Part shown: piece after piece, positions 48,370 through 59,700 of the stretch
Layout: every line of letters starts with the position of its first letter
Numbering within the stretch: the first letter of the stretch is position 1
From: Cryptomeria japonica
Lineage: Eukaryota > Streptophyta > Pinopsida > Cupressales > Cupressaceae
Reading direction: 5' to 3'
Length of the DNA stretch: 64,000 bases
Assembly: GCF_030272615.1 (NCBI RefSeq)
Contig: NC_081405.1
Coordinates: forward strand, 610,635,065 to 610,699,064
Program-made: the position numbers and the translations under genes
Notes under the pieces: generated by a model
The model's input: the letters and a program-made list of their open reading frames with translations, nothing else
What the model was told of the DNA's origin: nothing
Database searches by the model: none

Positions 48370-50470
48370 TCGTATCTGTAAGTTGTATCCAAATACACAA
48401 CACTTCAATTAAGTCATTAGATGCATGATTAGTAAATTAGTAATCAATAATAAACCATAAACCATTACAAAGAGACCTATTGCGTTCTAGTAGATGTGAG
48501 TTTAGTCTTTCTCTCATATTTCATATGCAATACCAGTGACTAGACAACACCTAAACGAAGGATTTAATCTATATAAGCATAAGATTGAGCTAAATGGATG
48601 CAAGATTTAAGCTAGATGAATGCCAGATATGCAAGATTAATCTAACACAATTTAAGCAATATTAAGCTATATGATCTAATAAGTATGCAATAACCAATAT
48701 GTAAATATCTAAATGCACAAATCTCAATGAACCTAGAGAAAAAATAGCATAATAACAATATATTCTCTAGGATCCTTAATTAGGAGATGAGAGCCTGAAT
48801 TTATAGAAAATTTAGAAAGAAACCAATGGCTGAGATCAAATTATGATGAGTGATCAAGATTTCCCAAGAGGAAGCACAATCCAGGTGAATTGATGTGATT
48901 GACAAGTTTTCTCAGTTTAAAAGGAAATCGAATTGAAATTAAGATAAAATCAGAAAAAAACTGATGTATTCTCTATTTCATTCAATTTTAATATTTGAAT
49001 GTTTTATTTTCTTTCTCTAAGATTATTCCTTCTATTTTTAATTTGATTTTCGAGATTATCTCCACTTCATTTCTTTTCTCAATTTTTAATTCTTTTTTTC
49101 CCCAATTAATTCCTTTTTTGATGATTGAATGGCAATTTGATTTATTTAATTAAATATGCTAGGATATTCAATAAAATAAATAGGATAATTTTTTTAAAAA
49201 TGACTTTGAAAGGTCAATTAATCAAATAAATCTTTAATTAATATTGGTTGATTAATTTTCCATGTGACATTGATGATTTAAGAAATTAATTGTGTGCTCA
49301 AGATTAATTTTAATTGCCTTTGGTTAGGATCTTGGTGATGTTGTCAAAATTAGGGGGCCTATGGTTTAGATGACCATTTTTAGGGTATTACATTTGCTCG
49401 TCTTTGAATTAATGTGTGAGCAGCGCGTTGGTTCAAAGAATAGTTGATGTCTAGGAGATACCAGTTCTAAACTTGATTGATCACGAACCAGATGAAGAGA
49501 AAGGTATTCAATTTGTTTTGAAGCAATGATATTGAACAAAGTGATTGAAAGTTATATTGATCCCAAACTTGATTGAACTAGGACCAATGAAGAACAAAGA
49601 TACCAAACTTGAACTTGATTGATCAAGAAGCAGATCTTACTGATCTAGAACTTGATTGAACTAGACATAGTGAGCGAAGATAAAATCGATCTTGAAATTG
49701 ATGGATCAAGATATGATGAGTGAAGATAAACTATCTAGCTTGATTCGATGCGATGAAACTTAACACCTACTTAGATTGAGCGTGCGTTCAAAGATACTCT
49801 TTAAACCCTTGATTCAGTTTAAATGAATAATCAACTTGATGAAAAGCAATGAAACTGATTAACGATAAGAGACTGATTCAGACAAAGACAATACCAGCTT
49901 GATATGAAGCGATGAAACTAATATGCTCCTAGGGATTGATTTGATTCAGATGATCGAGAAATATCAACTTGATATGAAGCGATGAAGCTAAGATGCCCCT
50001 AGCGATGAGGTCTTATTTTTGACGTTTGATAAAGATTAGCTGCTCGACTTGCAACGAATGTTTTGAAAGAAATTCTCGACTTTGAGGATGATAATCACTG
50101 ATGATGATGTCATGAGTATGCCCCCTCAGGAGCGAAATCGAAAGATAGTGAGGGTTGTGCAGTTATTTCAAGAAATTTGATAAAAAGATTAATCGATTAA
50201 TGATTTGAGTGAAAAGATTAATATTGAAGTTTTTAAAATCAGAGTTGATTTGAGAATTAAATTGAGATTTAGTGTTGATTAATGAAAAATTGAGCTCAAA
50301 TTGAAGAAAAGAATGAGTAGTTGATGAAAGAGCTAAGTGCTCTCAGTTATGCAAAATTGACTAGGAGGATGATCTCGGATTTTGATTTCTATCCCAAAAA
50401 TGGAATCAACACCCCCGATTTGGTTTAGGGTATAATTTTCATGTCCATCGGAGCAAGTTAAAAAATTAGG
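48370..50470. other. Noncoding gap with degenerate CTTGATTGA repeats
   Basis: No gene. 49,440-50,010 is built from loosely repeated CTTGATTGA, GATGAAGCGATGAAACTAA and similar phrases. The clearest pair is GCTTGATATGAAGCGATGAAACTAA(T/G)ATG-CCTAG at about 49,893 and 49,968 (period 75). It may be an LTR or the upstream region of the PMD gene. Confidence 0.45.
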
Positions 50471-50478
50471 GTTTTGGC

Positions 50479-50486
50479 TATATAAG
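50479..50486 (+). promoter_or_regulatory. TATA box of the PMD gene
   Basis: TATATAAG, about 150 bases before a good splice donor, in an otherwise TATA-poor stretch. The transcript would start near 50,515. Confidence 0.5.
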
Positions 50487-50634
50487 GGATTCAAGTGTCA
50501 TTCTCAAGTCATTTTCACCTCTCCAAGTTTGAAATTGCAAAAGCCCTCTACGAAGAAAAATGGTCATTCCAATCTAGGAGAACCTTTTCGAGTGCCAGAG
50601 ACGTCACAATCGACCATGAAACTACGACCTGGCG

Positions 50635-51084
50635 GTAAGTGATCAATCTTAATCCTTTTGGATTTCTCAAATTTTGAGTTTTGATTTATTTTTTTGCATT
50701 TTTGAGCCGTTTGAAGTCATGTGCCATGGTTTGTCATATGGTGAGACACCATTTCTCATATGATAAACTGTCTCTTGTGTAGTTTATCATGTGGGCATGT
50801 AGGGTTTGTCATATGAAGTCGACCAGTCTCATACGAACTTGTTCTTGAGTGCCCCTTTTGTCGTGCGATGTTCAATATATAGTTTATCGTACTAGGTGTA
50901 ATCCTGATTTGTACAAAATTATGTCCTTTTGTGAAAACTCGTATGAAAAACAACAAGCATGTTTAAGGGTCAAAATATCAATTTTTGATTTTGCATTTTG
51001 TATGTTTGGATTTGCAAGCATGTTCAACATCTTTTTAGCATAATTTGGATCATGTGTTGACAATGCTTATGTTTGATTTTGCAG
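50635..51084 (+). other. 5' UTR intron of the PMD gene
   Basis: The donor GGCG|GTAAGT and acceptor TTTTGCAG|ATTC fit consensus, with a T-rich run before the acceptor. The intron (450 bp) precedes the start codon at 51,130. Inferred, not shown by transcript data. Confidence 0.5.
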
Positions 51085-51129
51085 ATTCAGTTGCCATATA
51101 TCTTGTTTTGATGTGTTTATCCACCTACG

Positions 51130-51984
51130 ATGGGATTAATTCGTAGTTTATCAGATGCAGATAGGGGACATATTGAGTTGTGTGGGTTTGGATACCTTTT
51201 ACAGATGCCAGATATCCATCTTAATCATAGAATGTTGAACACATTAGCAAAGCGGTTTCATTCAGAGCATAATACTTTCCATTTACTCGTAGGAGAGATG
51301 ACGATCACACTTGAGGATGTATACTGGATTTTTAGGATTTTGTTTGCTAGTGAAAAGGTTGATTATGATTCTGCTCAGCAGCCAGGTATCTTAGCATTGA
51401 GATGGATATTCCATGATGAGACTATCCTTGAGCATGCCATCACATGGGATGTTCTAATGAATAGGTATAATGAGCAGTATCCTCTGGCCCGTGTTTTAGT
51501 AGGTATCATTAGTTGTTTCATTATGCCGGATAGGGGACAACAGGGTTTTCTTCGTGGTTGGGTGAGGATGCTTGAAAGGTTGTTGACTCATCCTGAGAGA
51601 TTAGGGTGGGGATCATGTTTGTTGGCCCATATGTATCATGAGATGCACAAGATTGTGTATCAGGAGGGGAAGAGCATGGTAGTAGGGGTTTTAGTTTTAT
51701 AGATATGGGCATGGGAGCACATCCCAGTATGCAGGCCTATAGTAGATGATTCTAGAGAGCCATAGCAACCCATTGTTTATTGTTATTCAAGTTATGTTAC
51801 TCAGCCCCATCTGAGCAAGACTGATTATTGGAGGAGATAGTTAGACGAATTGATTGTGGTAGTATGGAGACCGTACAGGGGTCTGGAGCTATGGGATAAT
51901 TGGAGAGGTCAAAGGAAGGATATGGTTATGACTCATCCTCTTATTGGATGGTTGGTATCACCTCATGGATTGAATATGGCTTGA
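51130..51984 (+). pseudogene. Plant mobile domain (PMD, MAIN-like) protein
   Basis: A frame of 285 codons ending at TGA 51,982. Near residue 49, TFHLLVGEMTITLEDV is the signature of the plant mobile domain found in MAIN-like proteins and in some MULE and Ty3/gypsy transposons. ALRWIFHDETILEHAITWDV, RVLVGIISCFI and, after the first stop, IWAWEHIPVCRP and VWRPYRGLELWDNWRGQ extend the match. Three internal stops, all TAG (51,700; 51,763; 51,838), fall where Gln would fit. Beyond 51,984 another frame gives a short coiled coil (LRDRLEGLQSQLTVAQTQLI, about 52,139-52,240). PMD proteins of host origin are nuclear silencing factors; the transposon versions are thought to be captures. Confidence 0.75.
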
Positions 51985-52354
51985 TCTAAGGGAGCTAAGG
52001 CACCTAGATAGGATGTCAGGAAACAGAGGGAGGAAGTGAGGAGGAGAGAGTAGTGCCTAGGTAGGTTAGGTAGTGGACGAAGGAGCAAGGGGGCAAAGAG
52101 CCTATGAGAGAGAAGGGTGCACTGGACACGATATGGTCACTGAGGGATAGATTGGAAGGTTTGCAGTCACAATTGACAGTGGCACAGACACAGCTTATAG
52201 AGTGGGACCAACAACTAGTTGAGGTCAGAGAAGAGGGAGATACTCTCCAATGAGAGGTTTTGCACCAGACGAGCTGGGCAACGTATTATGTTGCAGCTTA
52301 TAGTGTAGAAGTCCTAGTGGCACAACAGGTTGTTCCATATTCTCAGTATATGGC

Positions 52355-52917
52355 GTGATCTGAGGGAGCTAGCTAAGTGTCTATCGTCCTTTGAAGAAGT
52401 TGGTCAAGGTCGCAAGCTTCCACGGTCATTCCTCCCCTTCCTTTTGAATCACTTCGAATCATTTCGAACCTTGGTTCGAAGTAGTTCAAATTGGTTCGAC
52501 CAAATTTTTCACACTAACACTCTTTCTTTGGCAGGAAGTATCTTTTATTGCGGCGGTCTTCTTTGAAATACTTTGAACCATTTTAAAGCTTGGTTCAAGC
52601 TTATTCAAAGTGGTTCTTGATAAGTGTTGACGGCGGAAGTTTATTTTTGGAGTACGATGCATCGCCTTTCTCTCAAGCAATCAATGGTCTCGTCAGCATG
52701 TCAAATCAAAAGATTTTATTTCTTTTTCGGGGGAAAGGGCATCATTGTTATGAGTGTGAGTAGACCTTTGTTTTAGAAATGACTGGATACTGCATGAAAT
52801 CAATTATTATTAACTCATGCGAAAGGGTAAATCATTAATCGAGGCATTTATGCATCGACGCCTCAAGCATGTCAATCCTGATGTGAGGTGATGAACTATC
52901 ATTATCTGATCTTCCCA
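52355..52917. other. Gap with TTCGAA-type repeats
   Basis: 52,430-52,620 holds several near-palindromic TTCGAACC/GGTTCGAA and TTGAACC/GGTTCAA motifs, the second set looking like a C-to-T decayed version of the first. No gene. Confidence 0.5.
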
Positions 52918-52925
52918 TATATAAG
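52918..52925 (+). promoter_or_regulatory. TATA box before the 1,037-codon frame
   Basis: TATATAAG about 240 bases upstream of ATG 53,160, followed by a purine-rich leader (52,970-53,070). Confidence 0.45.
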
Positions 52926-53159
52926 GTTTCCCTGTGATAAATTTTCATTCAGTTGCCTGGTAAGTTATCCAAAAAAAAAAGGGAAAAGGAAAAAGGAAAA
53001 GAGGTCCGTTTTCGGAGAGAAGGAGCAGTTAGGGAAGCTAGAGAAGATTATTTGATTTTCAACGGAAAGCAGGTGAGAGTTTAGTAACCTTTGTTCTGTT
53101 CTGCAAACTGTTATTTTCAAAGGTTTGTCTGAAAGAGGTCTTGCTTGTTTAAGTTGAGA

Positions 53160-56100
53160 ATGAAGTCGGTTATGCATTTTCTCGGTAATGTTTCTAGCCT
53201 TGAATGTAAAAGGCCAGTGATTTGTGATATCAATTTAGAAGGGGTAAATGTGGAGAGTCTGCAAGCAAACTTTCTTGCGAATACGGAAGAAGTTAAGGGA
53301 TGTATGGAAATATTAACGAGTGGGTTAATTGAAGCTGCTGCATTTCCCCCTGCCTTCGTAAACCCTGAACTCCTACAACTTTGCATTGACCATTATGATG
53401 TAAGAAGCAAGAGCATAGTAAACAAAGATGGTAATACCATACTTACTGTCTCTAGGGAAACCATTTCATCTGTTTTGAAATTAACAGCAAGTACCTTTGC
53501 CGCTTTCTCACCCATTCAAGCTGAAGCTGAGTATCGGGAAAACCCTGGTGTGTACCGAAACACCCTTGCCAGGAAATGGACCAAGGTTAACTATGGAGGT
53601 GGGTCTAGACTCCCAAAGGTCATTACTAGAAGCCACATGAAACCCCACATACACGACCTGGTGGTATTATTACACAGGGCGAAAGGTTCAGCTAATGTAT
53701 GTTTGTTCGAAGAATGGATGTATAGGTACATTGAAATTATCTTAAAGGGTGAGCAATGGATGGATTGGGCGGAGATTATTGCCACTTCTCTGAGAAGTCA
53801 GCTCAAACGCACCAAAGAGTCTGGAGAAGATTTTCGTATGGCCTCATATTTGACTTAGTGTATTGCCTGCACGTGTGATCTCACCACTCTTCCGCATGAG
53901 GTATGGAATGAGGAAATAACCATCTTCCAATATTGTCCGTTGTTGCAAAAAGACAGAGTTCTGGAGGATTTCTGCAAGGTGCATGATGTATTATTTGAAA
54001 ACATTTGTTCGGCTCTAGAAGGTGTTCAGATGCCACGACTCTCTCCTGAATCGCTGAGGCTGGTTCAACATTATGGGAGTTCTTTTATTCAATTTCCTAG
54101 GTTCACATATTTGAGAGTCGGAGGGTTTGAAGAAGAACCTGTGAAGTTACCTCGATATGCCCTTGATTGTTTCATTTTAGCCGAATTGTGCAGGCAACTT
54201 TCTGCTATTATTAAGGAAAATCTCCCTCAGGATAAATGGGAAACGGTTTTCCCTATTAAGCTGCGCTCTTTGGTCTGTAATAACATGAATAACGCTTCCA
54301 TCATTGGAAGCAATTTGTTGGGATTCAATCTAGGTTTCTACTGCAGCAGGATAAACTTCGATAGTAAGGGATATGCAGCCCTAACCCTCGGCCTTGAAAT
54401 CAACTCATCAGTTGCTCCGCAGCTAGAAGATCTATGGGAGGACTGTGAAAATGAAGAAGAAGTCTTGAAAAAGGATCATTCTAGACTCACCTTGCAACAA
54501 ATTAGCTCTTTCAAATTGAAGTTCGAAACACAAGGAATCACCGAAGATAGTTCATTTTTAGTTGAACCCGGATGGGAAGGATCGAACGAAGCAAAATCCT
54601 TGACAGTTGATTGGAGCAAGGAGGAAGATGATGATATTAATTTGAGAGCCAGATCCATATTAACTTATACAGATGATTGGCTGCAAAGGAAAAGAAATGG
54701 AAACATCATTGAGTCTTCTCCTAAGGTGATCTCTCTCTCAGAACCGCTTCAATCTGACATTCCACTTTCTCATGTTGCAGGTGATGCACTAGCTTCAAAT
54801 AAGAAAATAAAGTCTCCTTCCCGATCACAAGTCACGGCTCCTAGGATGAGATCCCATTCCAGGAACAAAGCTTTGAAGTAGCCTAGTTTCCAGAAGCAGA
54901 AAATGACATCACCAGAGCGGGATTCAAGTGACAAGTTCGCTCTCCCAGATGGAGCAGACGATGAAGTCCAATTCATTGAAACACCAAAGACAGATCAACC
55001 CAATTTCTTGACTCCAACTAAAGATACTCAGATGACATCAACTACTCCCACTGTTCCTTTATGGTTGTCAAATTCAATCAATAAGAAGCGGAGTTTGCAT
55101 CCAGTGGCCACACCAGTAAAAGATATTGTCACTAGGTATGCGGCTAGAGGGTCTAAAACAAAGAAAATGAAAACGGATGCTTGTCTCACTAAAGATCCAG
55201 TGACGGGGAAAATCATAGCGGAGGTGGCTACTTATAAACAGAAAAGGGAGTTAGGGGAAATTGATGAGGAAGGATTCAAAGTCACTTCTATTGAACTGGG
55301 TGTTCTTAATAGGAATACTGGTGATAATTTCTTTAAATTTTTTGCTGACCACATGCTCACGCAATCAGAAAAAGATTCCATAGAGAAGAAAGAATTGAAA
55401 GCAATGGTGGTGACGATGGCCGCATACATCAATTCGCTGATTAATTTAGGGCCTAACCCAATAATCCAGCTGCCTTAGCCATTCGATCCAAATTCTACCG
55501 AAAGCCAGCAATTGATGAAATAGATGCAGAGGGGAAAATTGCTGTCTAACGCTGTGGTTAGCTGGGTAAATAGCATATTAGATCAAGGGAATAGATTTAT
55601 TTCCGAAGTTACTAGTATCTATTCCGAGGGTGAGGCATTGCTTGGGGAAATTCAAACTTTGATACCAGTATGGGAGACAGAATTGTCACGGTGCCAAACT
55701 ATAGTTTCCCGAGTAACAGAGGTTGAAAAGTTTGGAGTTCTCAAATTCTTAAGTGAAAACCCCATGAAAGCTGTGGACCCGTGCATATTATTTGTCCTGA
55801 AAAGTAATATGAGTTGGAAGGAGTCCATCTATAAAGAGGCCATCAAAGAGGTCCAAGGCGTCGAGAATCAAATCACAAACATGCATAAGGAACTGGTTAA
55901 AGACATGAAGATTGTTAACCCCACAGGCATCTTACAGTTGGATGAAGGCAGCATGGACATTGAAGTGTTAACCAAAAGTTTCACCGAAACAGTTGAACGG
56001 ATTAGGGACAAAGAAACGCCAAAGGTCGATGATTTCACTTCGTTGGCAGGTATAGAATCCATGTTGCGCCTCAATGAGAAACTGATGCCACGTCAGAGCC

Positions 56101-56273
56101 TAAAGATGAAGGAGTATAGGTGGCAGAAGGACGCATGTAGAGCCTGGCTGATGAGTTTAAAGAATCCGCATTCACATGCCATGCAGGAATTCACGTCTAC
56201 TTTCCGAAGCTGGAAGCTGGTACGTCAAACCGTCGGAGATGAGAAGGAAGCCGGCGAATATAGTGGAAACTAA
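53160..56273 (+). pseudogene. 1,037-codon frame interrupted only by four TAG codons
   Basis: From ATG 53,160 to TAA 56,271 there is no frameshift and no internal TAA or TGA, only TAG at 53,856, 54,879, 55,476 and 55,521. The N-terminal third is helical (TILTVSRETISSVLKL, then EEWMYRYIEIILKGEQWMDW, then MASYL-TAG-CIACTCDLTTLPHEVW). A second helical part (about 53,940-54,470), a disordered Ser/Lys-rich linker with basic clusters (about 54,770-55,200) and a C-terminal coiled coil (55,524-56,273, QGVENQITNMHKELVKDMKI) follow. There is no catalytic motif. The arrangement and the LP-V-W region recall the pol-less LTR-element ORFs, but similarity is weak. Family unknown; it could be a recently silenced element ORF or, less likely, a read-through gene. 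Confidence 0.6.
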
Positions 56274-58589
56274 ATCGTCACCCGCTGGCATTCTATCTTT
56301 TTGATAACTGCTTTCTAGTTTCATAACTATTTCTTGTATTAACCCGATAGGGCTGGGTTTTCAGGGAGGCCCTTCGGGATTTTAAAGAGAAAACTATAAA
56401 TGCTGGGGCATTGAACTGTTTATAGATATTAGCAATAGGGAAGAAAGAATAGCAGATTAGTGATAGCCTTAAGATAGATTTTTCTGAAGAACAGTGATCA
56501 AGGATAGTATATGCATGTTTTAGCTTTCAAAGACTTTGTGCATTGAAGTCGGACATACATATATGAAAAATTTTGAGTTATGCTTTGAAACTTTGTGTTC
56601 TGGGTGTTGAATTATTATCACTTTGTGGAGGTAATTCGGCGATTCAAAAGTTCCTTATTGCTGTTGGTTAGTCGTAAGTTCATCTATTTTCTGTTTTGAA
56701 ATATGTTGAGAATCTAGCAGAAAAAATTTATTCTTTGAAATAGATTTTGTTGATTATATGTGTCTGAATCTTTTCATTTTCGAGCTGTATTTTGTAATTA
56801 CCTCACTACCTAGGAGTAGTTGAGAGAACCTTATGCACTTTCAGGAAAAAGTGTAATTGTAAAAACTGAATTCATTGCAAATCAGATGAGGGAGCTGTAC
56901 CTGTAGAAAATTCAGAGAGGAAGTTAAAGTAAAATTAATACTTTCTCAACTGTAGTGAATGATTCTGTTCTCTTCATAATATTGGGCATAGAGTAAATTA
57001 AGAGAAGTTGAGTGAGAGGACAATCTGTTCACTAACAGGCACCCAGAAAGGATATCGGTCAGTAGACAGCACCTCCTCCACCACCTAGTGATGAGGGAGA
57101 GGCAAAGAGCTAGCTTGTTATATCTCATAGATTTTGTTATATACCCCATTTTTGTATCCTTATTCGATTGTTGCTCCGATGAGACATTGTATATGACAGT
57201 TGATATTATTTGTACTCTGAGACATTTATGATGATATATATGAGATCTTGATTTGATTTCGTCGTACTTGTGTTGATTGATTATGAGATGTATTTCTATA
57301 TGCTTTATTCTTATATGCATGCATGTCTTTTCAATATGGATGTATGCAATGGAGATGTGTATGGATGTTTTTTTTTATTTGTTTTCATATGCAAATAAAT
57401 GATGAAAATGAGTAACTAGTAATGCAAATGTTTATTTTTCATGCAATAATATGAATGCAAATAAGTATATAATGAAACGTATGGATCTATATAAGATTCT
57501 CATGTATGCAACTAACATCTCAATACACAAGTACTCGATCGGAGAAATGAGGATGAAAAAGAGACCACTTAGCTGAGAAATGATGATTGCTTCAGACTCT
57601 CATTCAAAAGATAAAGAGATCATTGTTATCATGCCAAAATCACTTGAAATGTATAATATTTAGGATGAATGCAACCTAAACCTAGTCACTAGATTTGGAA
57701 TGCTTAATTTTCATCACTAAGAATTTTACAAACACAACAGGCGAAATAGAGTTCCTTCCTTGTCATATGCAATATTAATTATCTTGTCCACAATGACCCT
57801 TTTTTTGTTCATATCCTTGGATAGAACTGCACATGAAAGAAATTTACTCAAATAGATAAAGAAATGACTCCAACCTCCCTGTAGGATACAAAAAAGCGGA
57901 GTTGAGGCATGTGTGTCGATTTCACCTTGATGTGAAGGCACTTATCACAAACACCCAGCTGATTTAGATATTTCCAGATCATCAGATTCATTCCTACAAG
58001 CAGAAAACAAAGAAAAGTATTATGCCCCCAATCCTTGCTCCTCTTAGTCAAGATATACTTCCTCAAGTTACTGAGAGGGAATAATAATTGAAAACCAATT
58101 TAAAAGACAACATACAAAGAAAATTTCACGAATATCTCAAACAATTTAGTGATTGTTTTCAGTAGTCTTATTTTGCTTGTTTACTCAGTGATAAAACTTT
58201 GTAGTAGTTAGGAGACAGGTGACTGACTCAGATTGGATGACCTGGTACTATCAACAGAAAGATGACTTGGTTGATATTGTTTAGGACATTTAAATTGATC
58301 AGTCAATTAACCTAAGACTAGGACATTTGATCAGTTTCAAGCCATGAGGGTTCCAAAAAGAACCAGGATGTCACAAAAGTGACTAAAAGTTATGTACAAG
58401 CGAAAGTAAAGATGCAAGAAAGCGGGAATGAAAATGGGAAATGCCAATGTTGCATTGATAGATGGAGCGCTTCAGTACAAGAGGTGCCTGTTTACCAGGT
58501 TTTCACCTACTTGGCAAAGATTTTTTTTTTTTTTTTCAAGACATTTTATGATTTTTATGATTTCTTCAGGACTTTTTAGCTATATAGAC
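56274..58589. other. Noncoding gap
   Basis: 3' flank of the long frame, including a small GC-rich stretch with GGGCTGGGTTTTCAGGGAGG and GGCCCTTCGGG (about 56,350). The rest is AT-rich with a T16 run at 58,522-58,537. The 3' LTR of the minus-strand gypsy element should lie here, but I could not define it. Confidence 0.5.
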
Positions 58590-59700
58590 TGCTAGAGAAG
58601 AGAATATTTAGGTGAAGAATTTCTTCAGGTGGATGGTGTTGATCGCTTCATGAAGCTGTTCTCCTTCCAATGTTGAGAGTTGATAGGCACTAGAGCGAAA
58701 GACTACAGTAATGACGTAGGGACCCAGCCAGTCAGTTTCAAACTTCCCTTTGTTTTCTCGAAACTGTTAATTTTTAGGATTTTCTCTTAGAACAAGGTCA
58801 CCAACCTGGAATTCTCGTTTTCACACTTTCTTGTTATAACCTCTAAACATTCTCTTTTTATATGCTCTCAAATGATCAAATGCCACTTGCCAACATTCAT
58901 CCAACAACTTGAGTTCTTGCAATCTAGATATTCTCTAGTCTTCATCAGTAACAAGACCTTGCAAAGAAACTCTTAAAGATGGTATTTCCACCTCAATAGG
59001 TAAGACTACTTTGGACTCATACACCAAAGAGAAAGGTGTAGCCCTAGTAGGTTTTTTGATACTTGTTCTATAACCCCATAGTGTAGGATTGAGCTGCAGA
59101 TGCCAATCCTTTCCAGATTTATTTACTGTTCTATGTAAGATCGTCAACAGATTCTTGTTAGATGCTTCAGCTTGTCCATTACCTTGAGGGTAGTATATGG
59201 ATGACTAGTGTTGTTTTATTTTGAATTTTCATAGAGTTCATCTAGATCTTTGTTCTTGAACTGCCCTCCATTGTCAGTCACAATGGATGAAGGTATGCCA
59301 TACCTGCAGATAATATAATTAAGGATGAACAGAGCTACTTGTGTATTGATTGCTTTGATCAGTGGAACTGCTTCTACCCACTTAGTAAAATACTCAGTGA
59401 TAGTTATAATCAACTTGTGACCATTAGAGGATGCAGGATATATTTAGCCAATGAGATCAAATGCCCATTGTTGAAAAGGCCAATGTGTAATGAAGGGTAT
59501 GAGATCCCTTGCTGGAGCATGTATGAGGTTCCCATGTAGCTGACACTTATCACAAGTTTTAGGAAATCTTATAGCATCTTTCTCCATGTCTGGCCAGTAA
59601 TAGCTAGCCCTTAGTAGTTTCTAAGCTAAAGTCAGACCATTTGAATGAGATCCGCAAATACGTTCATGAACTTTAGATAATGCGCATTGGGACTCTTCAT
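58590..59700 (-). pseudogene. Tat-like integrase
   Basis: The HHCC zinc region reads VHERICGSH and CDKCQ. The core continues PFQQWAFDLIG, YFTKWVEAVPL and SIVTDNGGQFKNKDLDELYE, giving Asp in FDLIG and in TDN. The Glu-bearing helix (about 59,170-59,215) is frame-shifted. The C-terminus shows LNPTLWGYRTSIKKPTRATP, VGDLVLRENPKN, DWLGPYVITVVF and HEAINTIHLKKFF. Integrase inserted the DNA copy into the chromosome. Confidence 0.8.

Noticed and set aside
53160-56273. Alternative nuclear code (TAG = Gln) as explanation
   Set aside because: The intact RAV gene and other elements use or carry all stops normally, and the repeats contain TAA and TGA too; local decay is simpler.
56335-56385. GC-rich GGGCTGGGTTTTCAGGGAGG and GGCCCTTCGGG, at first sight rRNA- or tRNA-like
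   Set aside because: Too short, and I cannot fold it into a tRNA or match it to an rRNA helix I know.
57726-58066. Minus-strand open frames left of the gypsy integrase
   Set aside because: No integrase or LTR landmarks, overlapping in different frames, no recognisable motif.
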